From assembly GCA_947648875.1 (NCBI GenBank), contig CANSPM010000006.1, positions 44,497 to 108,496 on the forward strand: 64,000 nucleotides of DNA, written 5' to 3'. Position 1 is the first letter of the stretch; each line of letters starts with the position of its first letter. A program made the position numbers and the translations under genes. Source of the DNA: an uncultured Lachnospiraceae bacterium. GTDB lineage: Bacteria > Bacillota > Clostridia > Lachnospirales > Lachnospiraceae. The notes under the pieces were generated by a model, which saw only the letters and a program-made list of their open reading frames with translations, did no database searches and had not been told where the DNA came from. This document shows positions 23,801 to 33,402 of this stretch, one piece after another.

Positions 23801-26669
23801 TAAGCTGAAAGAAGATATTATTAATTTTTTCACAAGCAGACTGACGCTTCTGACAATCGTCTTCGGTCTGCTGGGCGGCGTGCTGGTATACCGATGCTTT
23901 GTGCTACAGATCGTACACGGACAGGAATACCTGGACGATTTTATGTTACGGACGGAAAAGACCAGGGATATCGCCTGCTCCAGAGGCAGTATCCGGGATA
24001 GAAACGGCAATATTCTGGCTTACGACGAGTTGGCTTACTCTGTCAAGATAGAGGACGTCTATGAGAACAGTTCCAATAAAAACAAGGAGCTTAACAGCAC
24101 GGTCTATGAACTGATCCGCATGATCGAAAAGAACGATGACCACATCATTACCGATTTTAACATTGTTCTGGATGAACATGGAAACTACACATACAATGTG
24201 TCGGGTACCAGACTGTCGCGCTTTCTGGCGGATGTCTACGGACATACCACCATAGACCAGTTGGAGGAGGAAGAACGGACTGCTACCCCTCTGGAAGTGC
24301 TGAACTATCTGGGAAAAAGATTTGGCCTCGGAAAATATGCTGTGGAAGATGACACCAAAAGTGAATTTCTGGTGGGAGAGGGTTATACCCCCGAGGAATT
24401 TTTGAAAATGATGAATATCCGTTACGCCATGCATCTCACCAGCTATCGCAAATACATTGGCACCACTGTGGCCAGGGATGTGAGTGTCAGGACTGTGGCT
24501 GTCATCATGGAAAATCTGTATGAACTGGACGGCGTCTCCATCGTGGAGGACACGGTGCGCAGATATAATGAAAGCGAGTATTTTGCCCATATACTGGGTT
24601 ACACCGGCAAGGTGGATTCAGAGGAACTGGCCAGCCTCAACGAGCAGGATCTGGCGCAGGGGGGAGGCGGAGAGCGTTATACCAGCAACGATGTGGTGGG
24701 CAAGAGTGGCATAGAGAAATCCATGGAAGCCACTTTGCAGGGAGTGAAAGGTTCCGAGACCGTCTGTGTGGACAATATGGGCAAGGTCATCAGTATATTG
24801 GAACGTCAGGAGGCACAGGCGGGCAACGATGTGTATCTGACATTGGATATGGATTTGCAGATAGGATGCTACAAGATTCTGGAGCAGCATATCGCAGGCA
24901 TTTTAATCAACAAAATCATCAATGCCAAAGAGGCCCCCGAGGTCACCAACGGAGATATCAAGATTCCCATCTATGATGTGTACTACGCGACCATCAACAA
25001 TAATGTCATTGACATAACACATTTTTTGCAGGAAGATGCCGGTGAAACCGAGAGAGCCGTATTTGAAAAATATGTGGATTATAAGGAGAGAGTCTATCAG
25101 CGCCTGGGGACGGAACTGCGGGAAGGGAGGACTCCTTATAATAAGCTGACGCTGGAATATAAGATGTATCAGCTGTACATTGTGAACGATATTCTTAGGG
25201 CCGGGGGCATCATAGACTCCAGCCTGCTGGACTGGGAAGATCCGATGCAGATTGCCTGGTCTACGGACGAGGTGATCAGCCTGTATGAGTATTTGAACCA
25301 TTGTATCGCCGCCAACTGGATCGATGTGGACAAGCTGAAGATGGAACAACAGTACGCGGATTCCACGGAAATCTATGACCGGATATGCGAATATGTCTTT
25401 GAGATATTGGACGATGAACTGGAATTTCAGAAACTGATCTATCGTTTTATGATCGAAAATGATGTGATTAGCGGCAGGCAGATCTGTATGATCCTCTGTG
25501 AGCAGAAAGCCATTGAGATTCCCCCCGAGGAGGAGCAGAAACTTTTTGAAGGCGGCATTTCGGCTTTTGAATTTATGAGAAACCGCATCCTGTATATGGA
25601 TATCACCCCTGCCCAGCTGGCTCTGGACCCCTGCACCGGCGCCGTGGTGGTAACGGATGTGAACACAGGCAATGTGCTGGCTCTGGTATCCTATCCGGGA
25701 TATGACAACAACAAGATGGCAAATTCCGTGGACCCGGTATATTACAATAAGCTGTTGGCAGACAAGACCAGCCCCATGCTCAATTATGCTACCCAGTACG
25801 CGGCGGCACCCGGCTCCACCTTCAAGGTGGTATCCGCGACAGCGGCGCTGATGGAGGGAGAGATTTCCTTAAACAGCAAAGTGAATTGCACGGGTACTTA
25901 CACGCAGGTAACACCTTCGCCCAGATGCTGGCGGCGAAGCGGCCATGGCCCTTTGAATCTTACGGCGGCCATTCAGAACTCCTGCAACCTCTTTTTCTAT
26001 GATATCGGATACCGCTTCGCGACTAAGAGCGGAAGTTACAATGCGCAGGATGGTCTGGATGTGCTGGCAAAATACGCGGAGATGTATGGATTGTTGGAAA
26101 AATCCGGTGTGGAGATTGAGGAGTCTCAGCCCTCTGTCTCCGATGAGCTTCCCATTCCGTCAGCCATCGGTCAGGGAACCAACAGTTTCACTGCGGTAGG
26201 GCTGACCCGCTATGTGGCCACAGTGGCCAACGGCGGGAACTGTTACAACCTGACGCTTCTTGACCATGTACAGGACAAGGAAGGGAAGGTGCTGACGCGC
26301 CGTGAACCGACTCTGCCGGGCACGGTAGAGATGTCGGCGGAATATTGGGACGCCATAAGGCTGGGGCTGCGCCGTGTGGTGGAAGGAAAGAGTTATTTCA
26401 ACGAACTGGCCGTCCAGGTGGCGGGTAAAACAGGTACGGCACAGCAGATTGCCAGCCGTCCCAACCATGCGCTTTTCGTGGGCTACGCGCCTTATGAACA
26501 GCCGGAAATTGCCATCACCGTCAGGATTCCCTTTGGCTATTCCTCGGATTATGCGGCGCAGACCACCAAGGACGTGATCTCATACTACTATGGCTTGAAG
26601 CCGACGGCAGAGATTATTGACGGTATGGCAGATACTCCCGAGGCCGGTGTCACGATCAATGAGATATAG
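23769..26669 (+). CDS. class B penicillin-binding protein 2 with a long inserted region
   Basis: Transpeptidase that cross-links peptidoglycan, here probably in the MreBCD elongation machine. One N-terminal membrane helix (LTLLTIVFGLLGGVLVYRCF), a dimerisation/pedestal domain with RGSIRDRNGNILAYDE, and the penicillin-binding domain with STFK (Ser683), SCN (Ser738) and KTGTA (Lys887). At 966 residues it is 250-350 longer than usual PBP2; most of the excess is a charged insertion at about residues 375-615, between the TLDMDLQIGCYKILEQH and DPCTGAVVVTDVNTG segments. The start is uncertain: TTG 23769 has GGAGG only 3 bases away, TTG 23793 is an alternative; either overlaps mreD. Confidence 0.88.
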   Translation: MRERERRNLFDKLKEDIINFFTSRLTLLTIVFGLLGGVLVYRCFVLQIVHGQEYLDDFMLRTEKTRDIACSRGSIRDRNGNILAYDELAYSVKIEDVYENSSNKNKELNSTVYELIRMIEKNDDHIITDFNIVLDEHGNYTYNVSGTRLSRFLADVYGHTTIDQLEEEERTATPLEVLNYLGKRFGLGKYAVEDDTKSEFLVGEGYTPEEFLKMMNIRYAMHLTSYRKYIGTTVARDVSVRTVAVIMENLYELDGVSIVEDTVRRYNESEYFAHILGYTGKVDSEELASLNEQDLAQGGGGERYTSNDVVGKSGIEKSMEATLQGVKGSETVCVDNMGKVISILERQEAQAGNDVYLTLDMDLQIGCYKILEQHIAGILINKIINAKEAPEVTNGDIKIPIYDVYYATINNNVIDITHFLQEDAGETERAVFEKYVDYKERVYQRLGTELREGRTPYNKLTLEYKMYQLYIVNDILRAGGIIDSSLLDWEDPMQIAWSTDEVISLYEYLNHCIAANWIDVDKLKMEQQYADSTEIYDRICEYVFEILDDELEFQKLIYRFMIENDVISGRQICMILCEQKAIEIPPEEEQKLFEGGISAFEFMRNRILYMDITPAQLALDPCTGAVVVTDVNTGNVLALVSYPGYDNNKMANSVDPVYYNKLLADKTSPMLNYATQYAAAPGSTFKVVSATAALMEGEISLNSKVNCTGTYTQVTPSPRCWRRSGHGPLNLTAAIQNSCNLFFYDIGYRFATKSGSYNAQDGLDVLAKYAEMYGLLEKSGVEIEESQPSVSDELPIPSAIGQGTNSFTAVGLTRYVATVANGGNCYNLTLLDHVQDKEGKVLTRREPTLPGTVEMSAEYWDAIRLGLRRVVEGKSYFNELAVQVAGKTGTAQQIASRPNHALFVGYAPYEQPEIAITVRIPFGYSSDYAAQTTKDVISYYYGLKPTAEIIDGMADTPEAGVTINEI

Positions 26670-26789
26670 GAAACAGGGCAACAGGAAATGCAGACGGTCC
26701 CACAGCAAAGACGCTCCTTCCCTCCCCCGGGCCGGGTACAAAGGTTTACAGGGCGTTATGTGGAGACTCAACTCTGAGCAGGAGAGAAA

Positions 26790-27470
26790 ATGAAGGACGC
26801 AGTGGTGATTAAGAGCTATCAAAACGGTATTAATCTGATCATGAGGGAGGATGTGCCCTTTGAGCAGGTCATTGAGGAACTGGCCGCCAAGCTTTCCGGT
26901 TCGCGGAGCTTTTTCGGCAACGCGGATGTGGCGCTTTCCTATGAGGGACGCAGACTGGAGTCTGTCCAGGAACTGGCCCTGGTGGATGTGATCCGCAAGT
27001 CCAGTGATCTGAAACTGATCTGCATTGTGGGCAAGGACGAGGAGACCAACAGACGCTATATCAAGGCCATCCAGAAAGTGCAGCAAAAGCTACCGCTTGG
27101 CAGCGAGGGACAGCTGCACAAGGGCTCCCTGAAGAACCGTGAGGTTCTGGAGACAGATAGCAGCATTATCATATTAGGAGATGTGTATCCCGGCAGTGCC
27201 GTGATGTCCCCGGGCAACATTATTGTTCTGGGGGGCCTGTACGGGGAGGCGTATGCGGGAACTGACAGCAGTGAGGGAGCCGAAGGGGCCTATGTGGCAG
27301 CGCTTGAAATGGAGCCGGAAAGATTAAAAATCGGCGATTTCAAATATAAAAGTAAAGACAGACAGACAAAGTGGGGAATACGCTCCAAGGTACAGCCGAA
27401 AATCGCGCATCTAAAGAACGATAAGATTGTCATGGAACCGCTTACCAAGGAGATACTGGACACCTTTTAA
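26790..27470 (+). CDS. minC: septum site-determining protein MinC
   Basis: Inhibits FtsZ ring assembly away from midcell together with MinD. The 226-residue protein has an N-terminal FtsZ-binding domain (residues 1-100) and the C-terminal beta-helix with IIILGDVYPGSAVMSPGNII and VLGGLYGEAYAG, the recurring Gly-rich turns by which MinC dimerises and binds MinD. AGGAGAG precedes the ATG. minD and minE follow. Confidence 0.92.
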   Translation: MKDAVVIKSYQNGINLIMREDVPFEQVIEELAAKLSGSRSFFGNADVALSYEGRRLESVQELALVDVIRKSSDLKLICIVGKDEETNRRYIKAIQKVQQKLPLGSEGQLHKGSLKNREVLETDSSIIILGDVYPGSAVMSPGNIIVLGGLYGEAYAGTDSSEGAEGAYVAALEMEPERLKIGDFKYKSKDRQTKWGIRSKVQPKIAHLKNDKIVMEPLTKEILDTF

Positions 27471-27528
27471 CCAGGGTTCGGGCGACGATTATGATTACTG
27501 CCGCAGGCACGGCAGAACGGAGGTAAGT

Positions 27529-28320
27529 ATGAGTGAAGTAATTGTCGTCACATCAGGGAAAGGCGGTGTGGGTAAGACCACCACATCCGCAAACGTTGGA
27601 ACCGGTCTGGCCAAGGCGGGGAAGAAAGTATGCCTGATTGATACGGATATCGGGCTACGAAATCTGGATGTAGTCATGGGTCTCGAAAACCGGATTGTGT
27701 ACAATCTGGTGGATGTGGTGGAGGGAAGCTGCCGGGTGAAACAGGCGCTGATCCGGGACAAGCGCAATCCGGGACTGTATCTGATGCCTTCGGCCCAGAC
27801 CAGAGACAAAAGCGCTGTGACTCCCGGTCAGATGGTCAAGGTAATCGAACATCTGAAAGAGCAGTTCGACTATATTATTCTGGACTGCCCCGCTGGCATT
27901 GAGCAGGGATTTCAGAATGCCATCGCTGGAGCGGACCGGGCGCTGGTGGTGACCACCCCGGAGGTATCCGCCATTCGGGACGCTGACCGTATCATCGGGC
28001 TGCTGGAGGCAAATGGTTTCCAGAAGATGGATCTGATCATCAACCGGCTACGCATGGACATGGTAAAGAGAGGGGATATGATGTCTGCCTCGGATGTGGT
28101 GGATATTCTGGCTGTGCCGCTGATCGGGATTATACCTGACGATGAGAACGTGGTGGTCAGCACCAATCAGGGGGAGCCTTTGGTGGGCAGCAATACCCCC
28201 GCCGGCATGGCGTATCACAATGTATGCCAGCGTGTACTGGGCAAGGAGGTGCCATTCCTGAACATGGAAAAAACCATATCCTTTTGGACAAGGGTGAGCG
28301 GTATTTTCCACAAGGTATGA
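27529..28320 (+). CDS. minD: septum site-determining ATPase MinD
   Basis: Membrane-cycling ATPase that carries MinC. The deviant Walker A SGKGGVGKTT at residues 9-18, switch I-like LIDTDIGLRNLDVVMG, and DCPAGIEQGFQNA are textbook MinD. 263 residues with a C-terminal basic segment that should be the membrane-targeting helix (FWTRVSGIFHKV). GGAGGTAAGT stands before the ATG at 27529; an upstream in-frame extension overlaps minC and is not used. Confidence 0.95.
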   Translation: MSEVIVVTSGKGGVGKTTTSANVGTGLAKAGKKVCLIDTDIGLRNLDVVMGLENRIVYNLVDVVEGSCRVKQALIRDKRNPGLYLMPSAQTRDKSAVTPGQMVKVIEHLKEQFDYIILDCPAGIEQGFQNAIAGADRALVVTTPEVSAIRDADRIIGLLEANGFQKMDLIINRLRMDMVKRGDMMSASDVVDILAVPLIGIIPDDENVVVSTNQGEPLVGSNTPAGMAYHNVCQRVLGKEVPFLNMEKTISFWTRVSGIFHKV

Positions 28321-28338
28321 GAGGGGGCGGTTTAAAGC

Positions 28339-28608
28339 ATGAGACATTTTTTTAGAAAAAAAAGCTCTTGCGAGGTCGCCAAGGACAGGCTTAAGATCCT
28401 GTTGATATCGGACAGAGTCAACTGTTCCCCGGAGATGATGGAGCTGATCAAGACGGATATTGCAAAGGTGATATCCAAATACATGAAGATTGATACCGGG
28501 AATATGGATATCCAGATCAGTAAGACGAAAAGCCTGGGCAAGAGGGGGATTCGAACCCCCGTGCTCAGTGCCAGTATACCCATACTGGATCTGAATAAGC
28601 AATCATAA
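28339..28608 (+). CDS. minE: cell division topological factor MinE
   Basis: Stimulates MinD ATPase and drives its release. The N-terminus has the conserved pattern SCEVAKDRLKILLISDR, the MinD-binding stretch, and the topological domain continues with MMELIKTDIAKVISKYM and ends PVLSASIPILD. Presence of MinE with MinCD implies oscillating rather than DivIVA-anchored Min. The segment encoding GKRGIRTPV is unusual at DNA level: on the minus strand it reads as a perfect tRNA T-arm (see findings). 89 residues, normal length. Confidence 0.9.
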   Translation: MRHFFRKKSSCEVAKDRLKILLISDRVNCSPEMMELIKTDIAKVISKYMKIDTGNMDIQISKTKSLGKRGIRTPVLSASIPILDLNKQS

Positions 28609-28624
28609 GAGGACACGTTAAAAG

Positions 28625-29740
28625 ATGTTTAACAAGGGCTATAAAATCAGGAATTACGATTTTAAGTTAATCCTGCTGATACTGGCACTTTCCACAATCG
28701 GTGTTTTTGCGGTGGGCAGCGCGCAGCAATCGGTACAACAAAAGCAGCTGCTGGGAGTGATCGCCGGTACCTTTTTGATGGTGGTGATTTCACTTCTGGA
28801 TTATACGGTTCTATTAAAGTTATACTGGCTGATGTACATTGGGAATTTAGTACTACTTTTGTTGGTCCGTTATTTGGGATATGAGACGAAAGGCGCACAG
28901 CGCTGGTTTCAGTTCCCCGGTGGCTTCCGATTCCAGCCCTCGGAGACCGCAAAAATTTTGTTGATTTTATTCTTCGCACAGTTTATTATGAAACATATAG
29001 AGAAGTTTAATACCTTTCGGATTATTGGCCTCTGTGTGCTGCTGATGGCAGCGCCCTGGTATCTGATCTACAAGCAGCCGGACCTGTCTACAAGCATTGT
29101 GATGCTGGCTCTGTTCTGTATCATTATGTTCGCCGGGGGGCTGAGTTTCAAGGTCATTTTCGGCGCTGTAGCCGTGGCCATACCGGCGCTGGCTCTCCTG
29201 GTGGCGCTGGCGCTACAGCCGGACAGCGACAACACGATACTCACCAACAATCAGAAAGGCCGTATTCTGGCATTTATATATCCGGAACAGTATGCCACCA
29301 CCACTGCCTACCAGCAGCTGAATTCCGTGACGGCCATTGCCTCCGGCATGTTGGAGGGCAAGGGATACAAGAACAACGAGATCACCTCCGTGAAAAACGG
29401 CAATTTTATCTCCGAGGCTCAGACAGATTTTATCTTTGCCGTCATCGGAGAGGAGTTCGGGTTTAAGGGAAGCCTGGCTGTGATTGCGCTGGAGATGTTC
29501 ATTGCGCTGGAGTGTATTCATGTGGCACGCAGGGCCAGGGAACCTGCAGGCACCATCATCGCCGCCAGTATGGGGGGACTGGTGGGGGTTCAGGCATTTA
29601 TCAACATCGGCGTGGCGACGTTCATACTGCCCACCACCGGACTTACCCTGCCTTTTGTCAGTTATGGGTTGACTTCTCTGATGAGCCTGTATATCGGCAT
29701 GGGATTTGTGTTAAATGTGCGTCTACAGGTCAAAAGATAG
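28625..29740 (+). CDS. rodA: SEDS-family glycan polymerase, RodA/FtsW type
   Basis: A 371-residue polytopic membrane protein that polymerises lipid II with a partner PBP. SEDS motifs: GAQRWFQFPGGFRFQPSETA near residue 85, QPDLSTSIV with the catalytic Asp, and GLTLPFVSYGLTSLM near the end. Position after mreBCD, PBP2 and the Min genes favours RodA (lateral wall) rather than FtsW or SpoVE, but the split is inference. Confidence 0.87.
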   Translation: MFNKGYKIRNYDFKLILLILALSTIGVFAVGSAQQSVQQKQLLGVIAGTFLMVVISLLDYTVLLKLYWLMYIGNLVLLLLVRYLGYETKGAQRWFQFPGGFRFQPSETAKILLILFFAQFIMKHIEKFNTFRIIGLCVLLMAAPWYLIYKQPDLSTSIVMLALFCIIMFAGGLSFKVIFGAVAVAIPALALLVALALQPDSDNTILTNNQKGRILAFIYPEQYATTTAYQQLNSVTAIASGMLEGKGYKNNEITSVKNGNFISEAQTDFIFAVIGEEFGFKGSLAVIALEMFIALECIHVARRAREPAGTIIAASMGGLVGVQAFINIGVATFILPTTGLTLPFVSYGLTSLMSLYIGMGFVLNVRLQVKR

Positions 29741-29863
29741 AACGTGCGTCGGCAATGCGTGCCGCAGGGCAGTCTGCGGTATGGGGAAGGAACAGACGCG
29801 CGGGGGTATCTGGCTGCCGGAATAAGGGGGAAAGCTATATAATGTATGGAAGAGGTGTTTGAC

Positions 29864-30259
29864 ATGAATATTGCACTTATTGCGCATGACGCGAAGAAAA
29901 AGCTGATGCAGAATTTTTGTATAGCGTATCGGGGGATACTGAACAAAAATGAGCTGTATGCCACCGGCACTACCGGGCGGCTGATTGAGGAAGTGACCAA
30001 CTTAAACATCCATAAGTTTCTGGCCGGTCACCTGGGAGGAGAGCAGCAGATCGGGGCACAAATCGAGCACAATCAGATGGATCTGGTGATTTTTCTGCGA
30101 GACCCGCTGACTCCCAAGTCTCATGAGCCGGATGTAAACAATGTGGTAAAGCTGTGCGACATGCACAACATTCCCTTAGCGACCAATCTGGCTACGGCGG
30201 AACTGTTGATTAAGTCCTTGGACAGAGGAGACCTTGAGTGGCGTGAAATGTACAAATAA
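29864..30259 (+). CDS. mgsA: methylglyoxal synthase
   Basis: Converts dihydroxyacetone phosphate to methylglyoxal and phosphate, a relief valve when sugar phosphates build up. [28 protein letters not shown] (phosphate site), [20 protein letters not shown] with the catalytic Asp, and [13 protein letters not shown] are all present. ATG 29864 is preceded by GGAAGAGGTG; the frame runs up to 29846 but the family starts at this Met. 131 residues. It overlaps the carboxypeptidase start. Confidence 0.93.
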   Translation: MNIALIAHDAKKKLMQNFCIAYRGILNKNELYATGTTGRLIEEVTNLNIHKFLAGHLGGEQQIGAQIEHNQMDLVIFLRDPLTPKSHEPDVNNVVKLCDMHNIPLATNLATAELLIKSLDRGDLEWREMYK

Positions 30260-31235
30260 TTTCAAGATAAGACTAATCTGCCTTTTTCTTGGCGCAATGA
30301 CGGCGACGGGATGTGTGAGCTGTGGACGGCAGACATACGACATGCCTTATGATCCGGATGCGGCTGTCAGCGGCTTTAATGTAATCAGTCGTCAGAACAG
30401 CAAGGCGGCCCACACCTTTGCGGAGAATCTGTGCGTGGTGACGGATAATGTGTTGAATGAAGAAACGGTGGACATGACACAGGCGGAGGCGGCGGTTCTT
30501 TTTGACTTAAGCAGCTGTCAGGTGTTATATGCCAAAAATGCCCACGAAAAGCTGCATCCGGCCAGTCTGACCAAGGTCATGACAGCGCTTGTGGCTTTGA
30601 AATACGGCAGCATTGACCAGGTGATGACGGCTTCCAATGTGGTGAATATTACGGAGACCGGCGCCACTTTGTGCGGACTTAAACCTGGAGATACCATGAC
30701 TCTCAATCAGGCGTTGTATGTGCTTCTGCTGCACAGTGCCAACGACGCGGCCATGATGATCGCGGAGAATGTGGGGGGCAGCGTAGAACATTTTGTGGAA
30801 CTGATGAACCAGGAAGCGCTGGAACTTGGAGCTACCAACACGCATTTTATGAATCCTCACGGGCTGACCCAGGAGGAGCATTATACTACGGCATATGATC
30901 TCTATCTGATCTTCAATGAGGCACTGAAATATGAGAAGTTCAACGAGGTGATCCAGACGAGCAGCTATGAAGCTACCTACAGTGATTCTTCAGGAGCGGT
31001 AAAGAACATCCGGGTTCAGACATCCAACCTTTTTCTGCGGGGCAATTACAAAGCGCCTGACAATATCACGGTGATCGGCGGGAAAACCGGCACTACCAAC
31101 GCGGCCAGAAGTTGCCTGATGCTGCTTTCCAGAGACGCGGGAGGCTCTCCCTATATCTCGGTCATACTCAAGGCGGAGACCAGGGATACGGCCTATGAAA
31201 AAATGATAGATTTATTGGGGGAAATACAGAATTAA
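30234..31235 (+). CDS. D-alanyl-D-alanine carboxypeptidase, probable lipoprotein
   Basis: Trims the terminal D-Ala of peptidoglycan pentapeptides. Class C/S11 motifs: SLTK at Ser111, SAN at Ser168, KTG at Lys284. The N-terminus ([14 protein letters not shown]) looks like a lipoprotein signal with Cys as the modified residue, so it is probably anchored outside the membrane. The start is a TTG at 30234 close after AGAGGAG, or a GTG at 30243; both overlap mgsA. The usual C-terminal anchor helix is absent, consistent with lipid anchoring. Confidence 0.87.
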   Translation: MSGVKCTNNFKIRLICLFLGAMTATGCVSCGRQTYDMPYDPDAAVSGFNVISRQNSKAAHTFAENLCVVTDNVLNEETVDMTQAEAAVLFDLSSCQVLYAKNAHEKLHPASLTKVMTALVALKYGSIDQVMTASNVVNITETGATLCGLKPGDTMTLNQALYVLLLHSANDAAMMIAENVGGSVEHFVELMNQEALELGATNTHFMNPHGLTQEEHYTTAYDLYLIFNEALKYEKFNEVIQTSSYEATYSDSSGAVKNIRVQTSNLFLRGNYKAPDNITVIGGKTGTTNAARSCLMLLSRDAGGSPYISVILKAETRDTAYEKMIDLLGEIQN

Positions 31236-31238
31236 AGG

Positions 31239-31267
31239 TTGTTTTTTATGCTGATATAAACTATAAT
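31239..31267 (+). promoter_or_regulatory. promoter of the P-loop gene
   Basis: TTGTTT at 31239-31244, spacer 17, TATAAT at 31262-31267, at the very end of the carboxypeptidase gap. Confidence 0.6.
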
Positions 31268-31305
31268 AAACGTAGTACTAAAAATTTACTTTAGGAGGGT
31301 TACCA

Positions 31306-31725
31306 ATGGTTCAGCTGATCGTAGGCAATAAAGGTAAAGGAAAGACAAAACAGTTATTGGACAAGGTAAATAGTGAAGTGAAGAGTATTACAGGTAATAT
31401 TGTATACCTGGATAAGAGTACCAAACATATGTATGAACTTAACAATAAAGTCAGGCTGATTGACGTATCCCAGTTCATGATTGAGAATGCCAGTGAGTTT
31501 ATAGGCTTTGTCAGTGGCATTATCTCACAGGATCATGATCTACAGCAGATGTACTTTGACAGCTTTCTGAAGATTTCCTGTCTGGAGGGCACCGATATCA
31601 CGGATGCGATTGCAAAGCTGGAGAAGGTCAGCAAGGCTACGGGCGTAGATTTTATCCTGAGCGTTTCCAAGGATGAAGGAGAACTTCCCGAGGCGGTTAA
31701 GAAGAATATTATCATTTCTTTATAA
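31306..31725 (+). CDS. small P-loop protein of unknown function
   Basis: 139 residues with a Walker A motif GNKGKGKTKQLL at residues 7-18. A Walker B-like hydrophobic strand ends VDFILSVSKDE near residue 120. Proteins of this kind in Clostridia have been labelled 'twitching motility PilT', but I see no secretion-ATPase features and the size is too small. It has AGGAGGG before the ATG, its own promoter (31239) and its own terminator (31779), so it is a single-gene unit. It may bind ATP; nothing more can be claimed. Confidence 0.8.
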   Translation: MVQLIVGNKGKGKTKQLLDKVNSEVKSITGNIVYLDKSTKHMYELNNKVRLIDVSQFMIENASEFIGFVSGIISQDHDLQQMYFDSFLKISCLEGTDITDAIAKLEKVSKATGVDFILSVSKDEGELPEAVKKNIIISL

Positions 31726-31778
31726 GCAGGATTGCCGTTTATATGGTTTACATCAGAAACATTGGAAAACGTACAGAC

Positions 31779-31810
31779 AAAAGCCTCGGACATGGAACTG
31801 GGGCTTTTTT
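31779..31810 (+). terminator. terminator of the P-loop gene
   Basis: AAAAGCC at 31779-31785 pairs with GGCTTTT (31802-31808), and the T run continues to 31810. Confidence 0.75.
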
Positions 31811-31894
31811 CTAAGCGTATACGGACCAAAAGTTTGATTTGTCCTGCTGAGAAATGTCAGGAGTTTTCCTGCATCCGGGCTGGATTGTAAAGTT

Positions 31895-31933
31895 GCGAAG
31901 GGGCTTTACCCTTTAGAGCCATCGCGCAGCGAT
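31895..31933. repeat. fourth copy of the mutS-mutL dispersed repeat
   Basis: GCGAAGGGGCTTTACCCTTT followed by AGAGCCATCGCGCAGCGA is a diverged copy of the unit at 15781-15824 (about 35 of 39 positions), again shortly before the ribosome site of the next gene. Confidence 0.7.
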
Positions 31934-31968
31934 TAGGGGATCGAATGATCTCCAATAGGAGGTGAACG

Positions 31969-33375
31969 GTGGCACAGAGACAGCATTCCCCTGACAACAT
32001 CAGGAAATATCGAAAACCCCTGAATCTGAATATCGGCATGATCATCTTTGTGGCCATCTTAGTCTATGTGGTATACTGCATTTTCGCCTCCTTACAGGTA
32101 GAGCATATATCCCCCTATGAAGTAAAGGAAGGCTCTCTGGCCACGAATTACACTTACTGCGGTATTGCCATCCGGCAGGAGAGCGTGGTGAGCGCAGACA
32201 CGGCCGGGTATATAAATTATTATGCCCGCGAGGGAGAACGGGTGGCCTGCGGAGACCTGGTTTATACGGTGGATCAGACGGGACGGCTCAACGATTATCT
32301 ACAGAGCACGGATATGGGTGACAACGCCCTGAGTGAGCGGGAACTTGCGGAACTGCGGGGAGAGGTAATCAGCTTTATCCACGGTTTTGATCCCACGGAT
32401 TTTGACAGTACATACAGTTTCAAATACAGTCTGAAGGGCACGGTTATGAGGCTGGCCAACGCGAACATGATGCAGAGCATCAACGATATCAATAAAAGCA
32501 GTGAACTGATTAACATGGTGGACTTCTGCCGGAGCAGCAATACCGGCATTGTGACTTACTGGACGGACGGTTATGAGCAGCTGACCCCGGAGATGGTGTC
32601 CGCAGAGATGTTTGATACTGAAAAGTATGAGAAAAACCAGCTTTTGGGCGTGGATCTCATCACCCAGGGAGACGCGGTGTACAAGCTCGCCACAGATGAA
32701 AACTGGTCTCTGGTGATTCCTGTGGAAGAGGATATGGGTCTCATGCTACAGGATAAAAGTGTGGTCAAAATCCGCTTTTTAAAGAATCAATATGAGTCCT
32801 GGGCCACAGCCAAACTGATCCGGGGCAGTGACGGGGCGGCTCTTGTTCAGCTGGATTTTAACAATTCCATGCTGACTTTTGCCACTGACCGGTTTGTGGA
32901 TATCGAGTTAATCCTGAATGATGAAGTGGGTTTGAAAATCCCGGTTTCCTCCATTGTTCAGAAGGATTTTTACCTGGTGCCCGGGGAGTATATGACCAAG
33001 GGAGCGGATGGCTCGGACGGGGTAATTCTGGAGCGCTACAACGAGGAGGGAAATGTTTACAGTGAATTTCTGGAGACCTCCGTCTATAATTATGATGAAG
33101 AGAATAAGGAGTACTATCTGGACAGCGCTGCCTTGCAGCTGGGTTCTAATATCATTATGCCGGACAGCCAGGAAAAATATACCATCAGCCGCAGGGCTTC
33201 CCTTACCGGTGTGTACAATATGAACAAGGGATATGCGGATTTTCGGCAGATTAATATTCTGTATAAAAATGAGGAATACGCGATTGTAAAGTCCAATACC
33301 CGGTATGGGCTGAACGTTTACGACTACATTGTGCTGGAGGCGGCCGCTGTGGACGACGCGCAATTTATCTATTAG
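31969..33375 (+). CDS. HlyD-like membrane-fusion/efflux adaptor-type protein
   Basis: 468 residues with one N-terminal membrane helix (IGMIIFVAILVYVVYCIFA, about 24-42) and a large extracytoplasmic part. An early biotinyl-lipoyl-like stretch (GYINYYAREGERVACGDLVYTV) and later barrel-like strands are as in HlyD adaptors, but no ABC transporter or outer-membrane partner is adjacent. In related Clostridia this gene is found just before yggS and sepF, so a cell-envelope or division role is possible. GTG start with AGGAGGT at 31957-31963. Confidence 0.7.
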   Translation: MAQRQHSPDNIRKYRKPLNLNIGMIIFVAILVYVVYCIFASLQVEHISPYEVKEGSLATNYTYCGIAIRQESVVSADTAGYINYYAREGERVACGDLVYTVDQTGRLNDYLQSTDMGDNALSERELAELRGEVISFIHGFDPTDFDSTYSFKYSLKGTVMRLANANMMQSINDINKSSELINMVDFCRSSNTGIVTYWTDGYEQLTPEMVSAEMFDTEKYEKNQLLGVDLITQGDAVYKLATDENWSLVIPVEEDMGLMLQDKSVVKIRFLKNQYESWATAKLIRGSDGAALVQLDFNNSMLTFATDRFVDIELILNDEVGLKIPVSSIVQKDFYLVPGEYMTKGADGSDGVILERYNEEGNVYSEFLETSVYNYDEENKEYYLDSAALQLGSNIIMPDSQEKYTISRRASLTGVYNMNKGYADFRQINILYKNEEYAIVKSNTRYGLNVYDYIVLEAAAVDDAQFIY

Positions 33376-33402
33376 ATTCAAATTGAAAAGAGGCGGAATA
33401 AT

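Noticed and set aside
28530..28600. A tRNA gene on the minus strand
   Set aside because: Only T-arm and one hairpin exist; no acceptor stem partner, no D arm, and the DNA is in-frame minE coding sequence.
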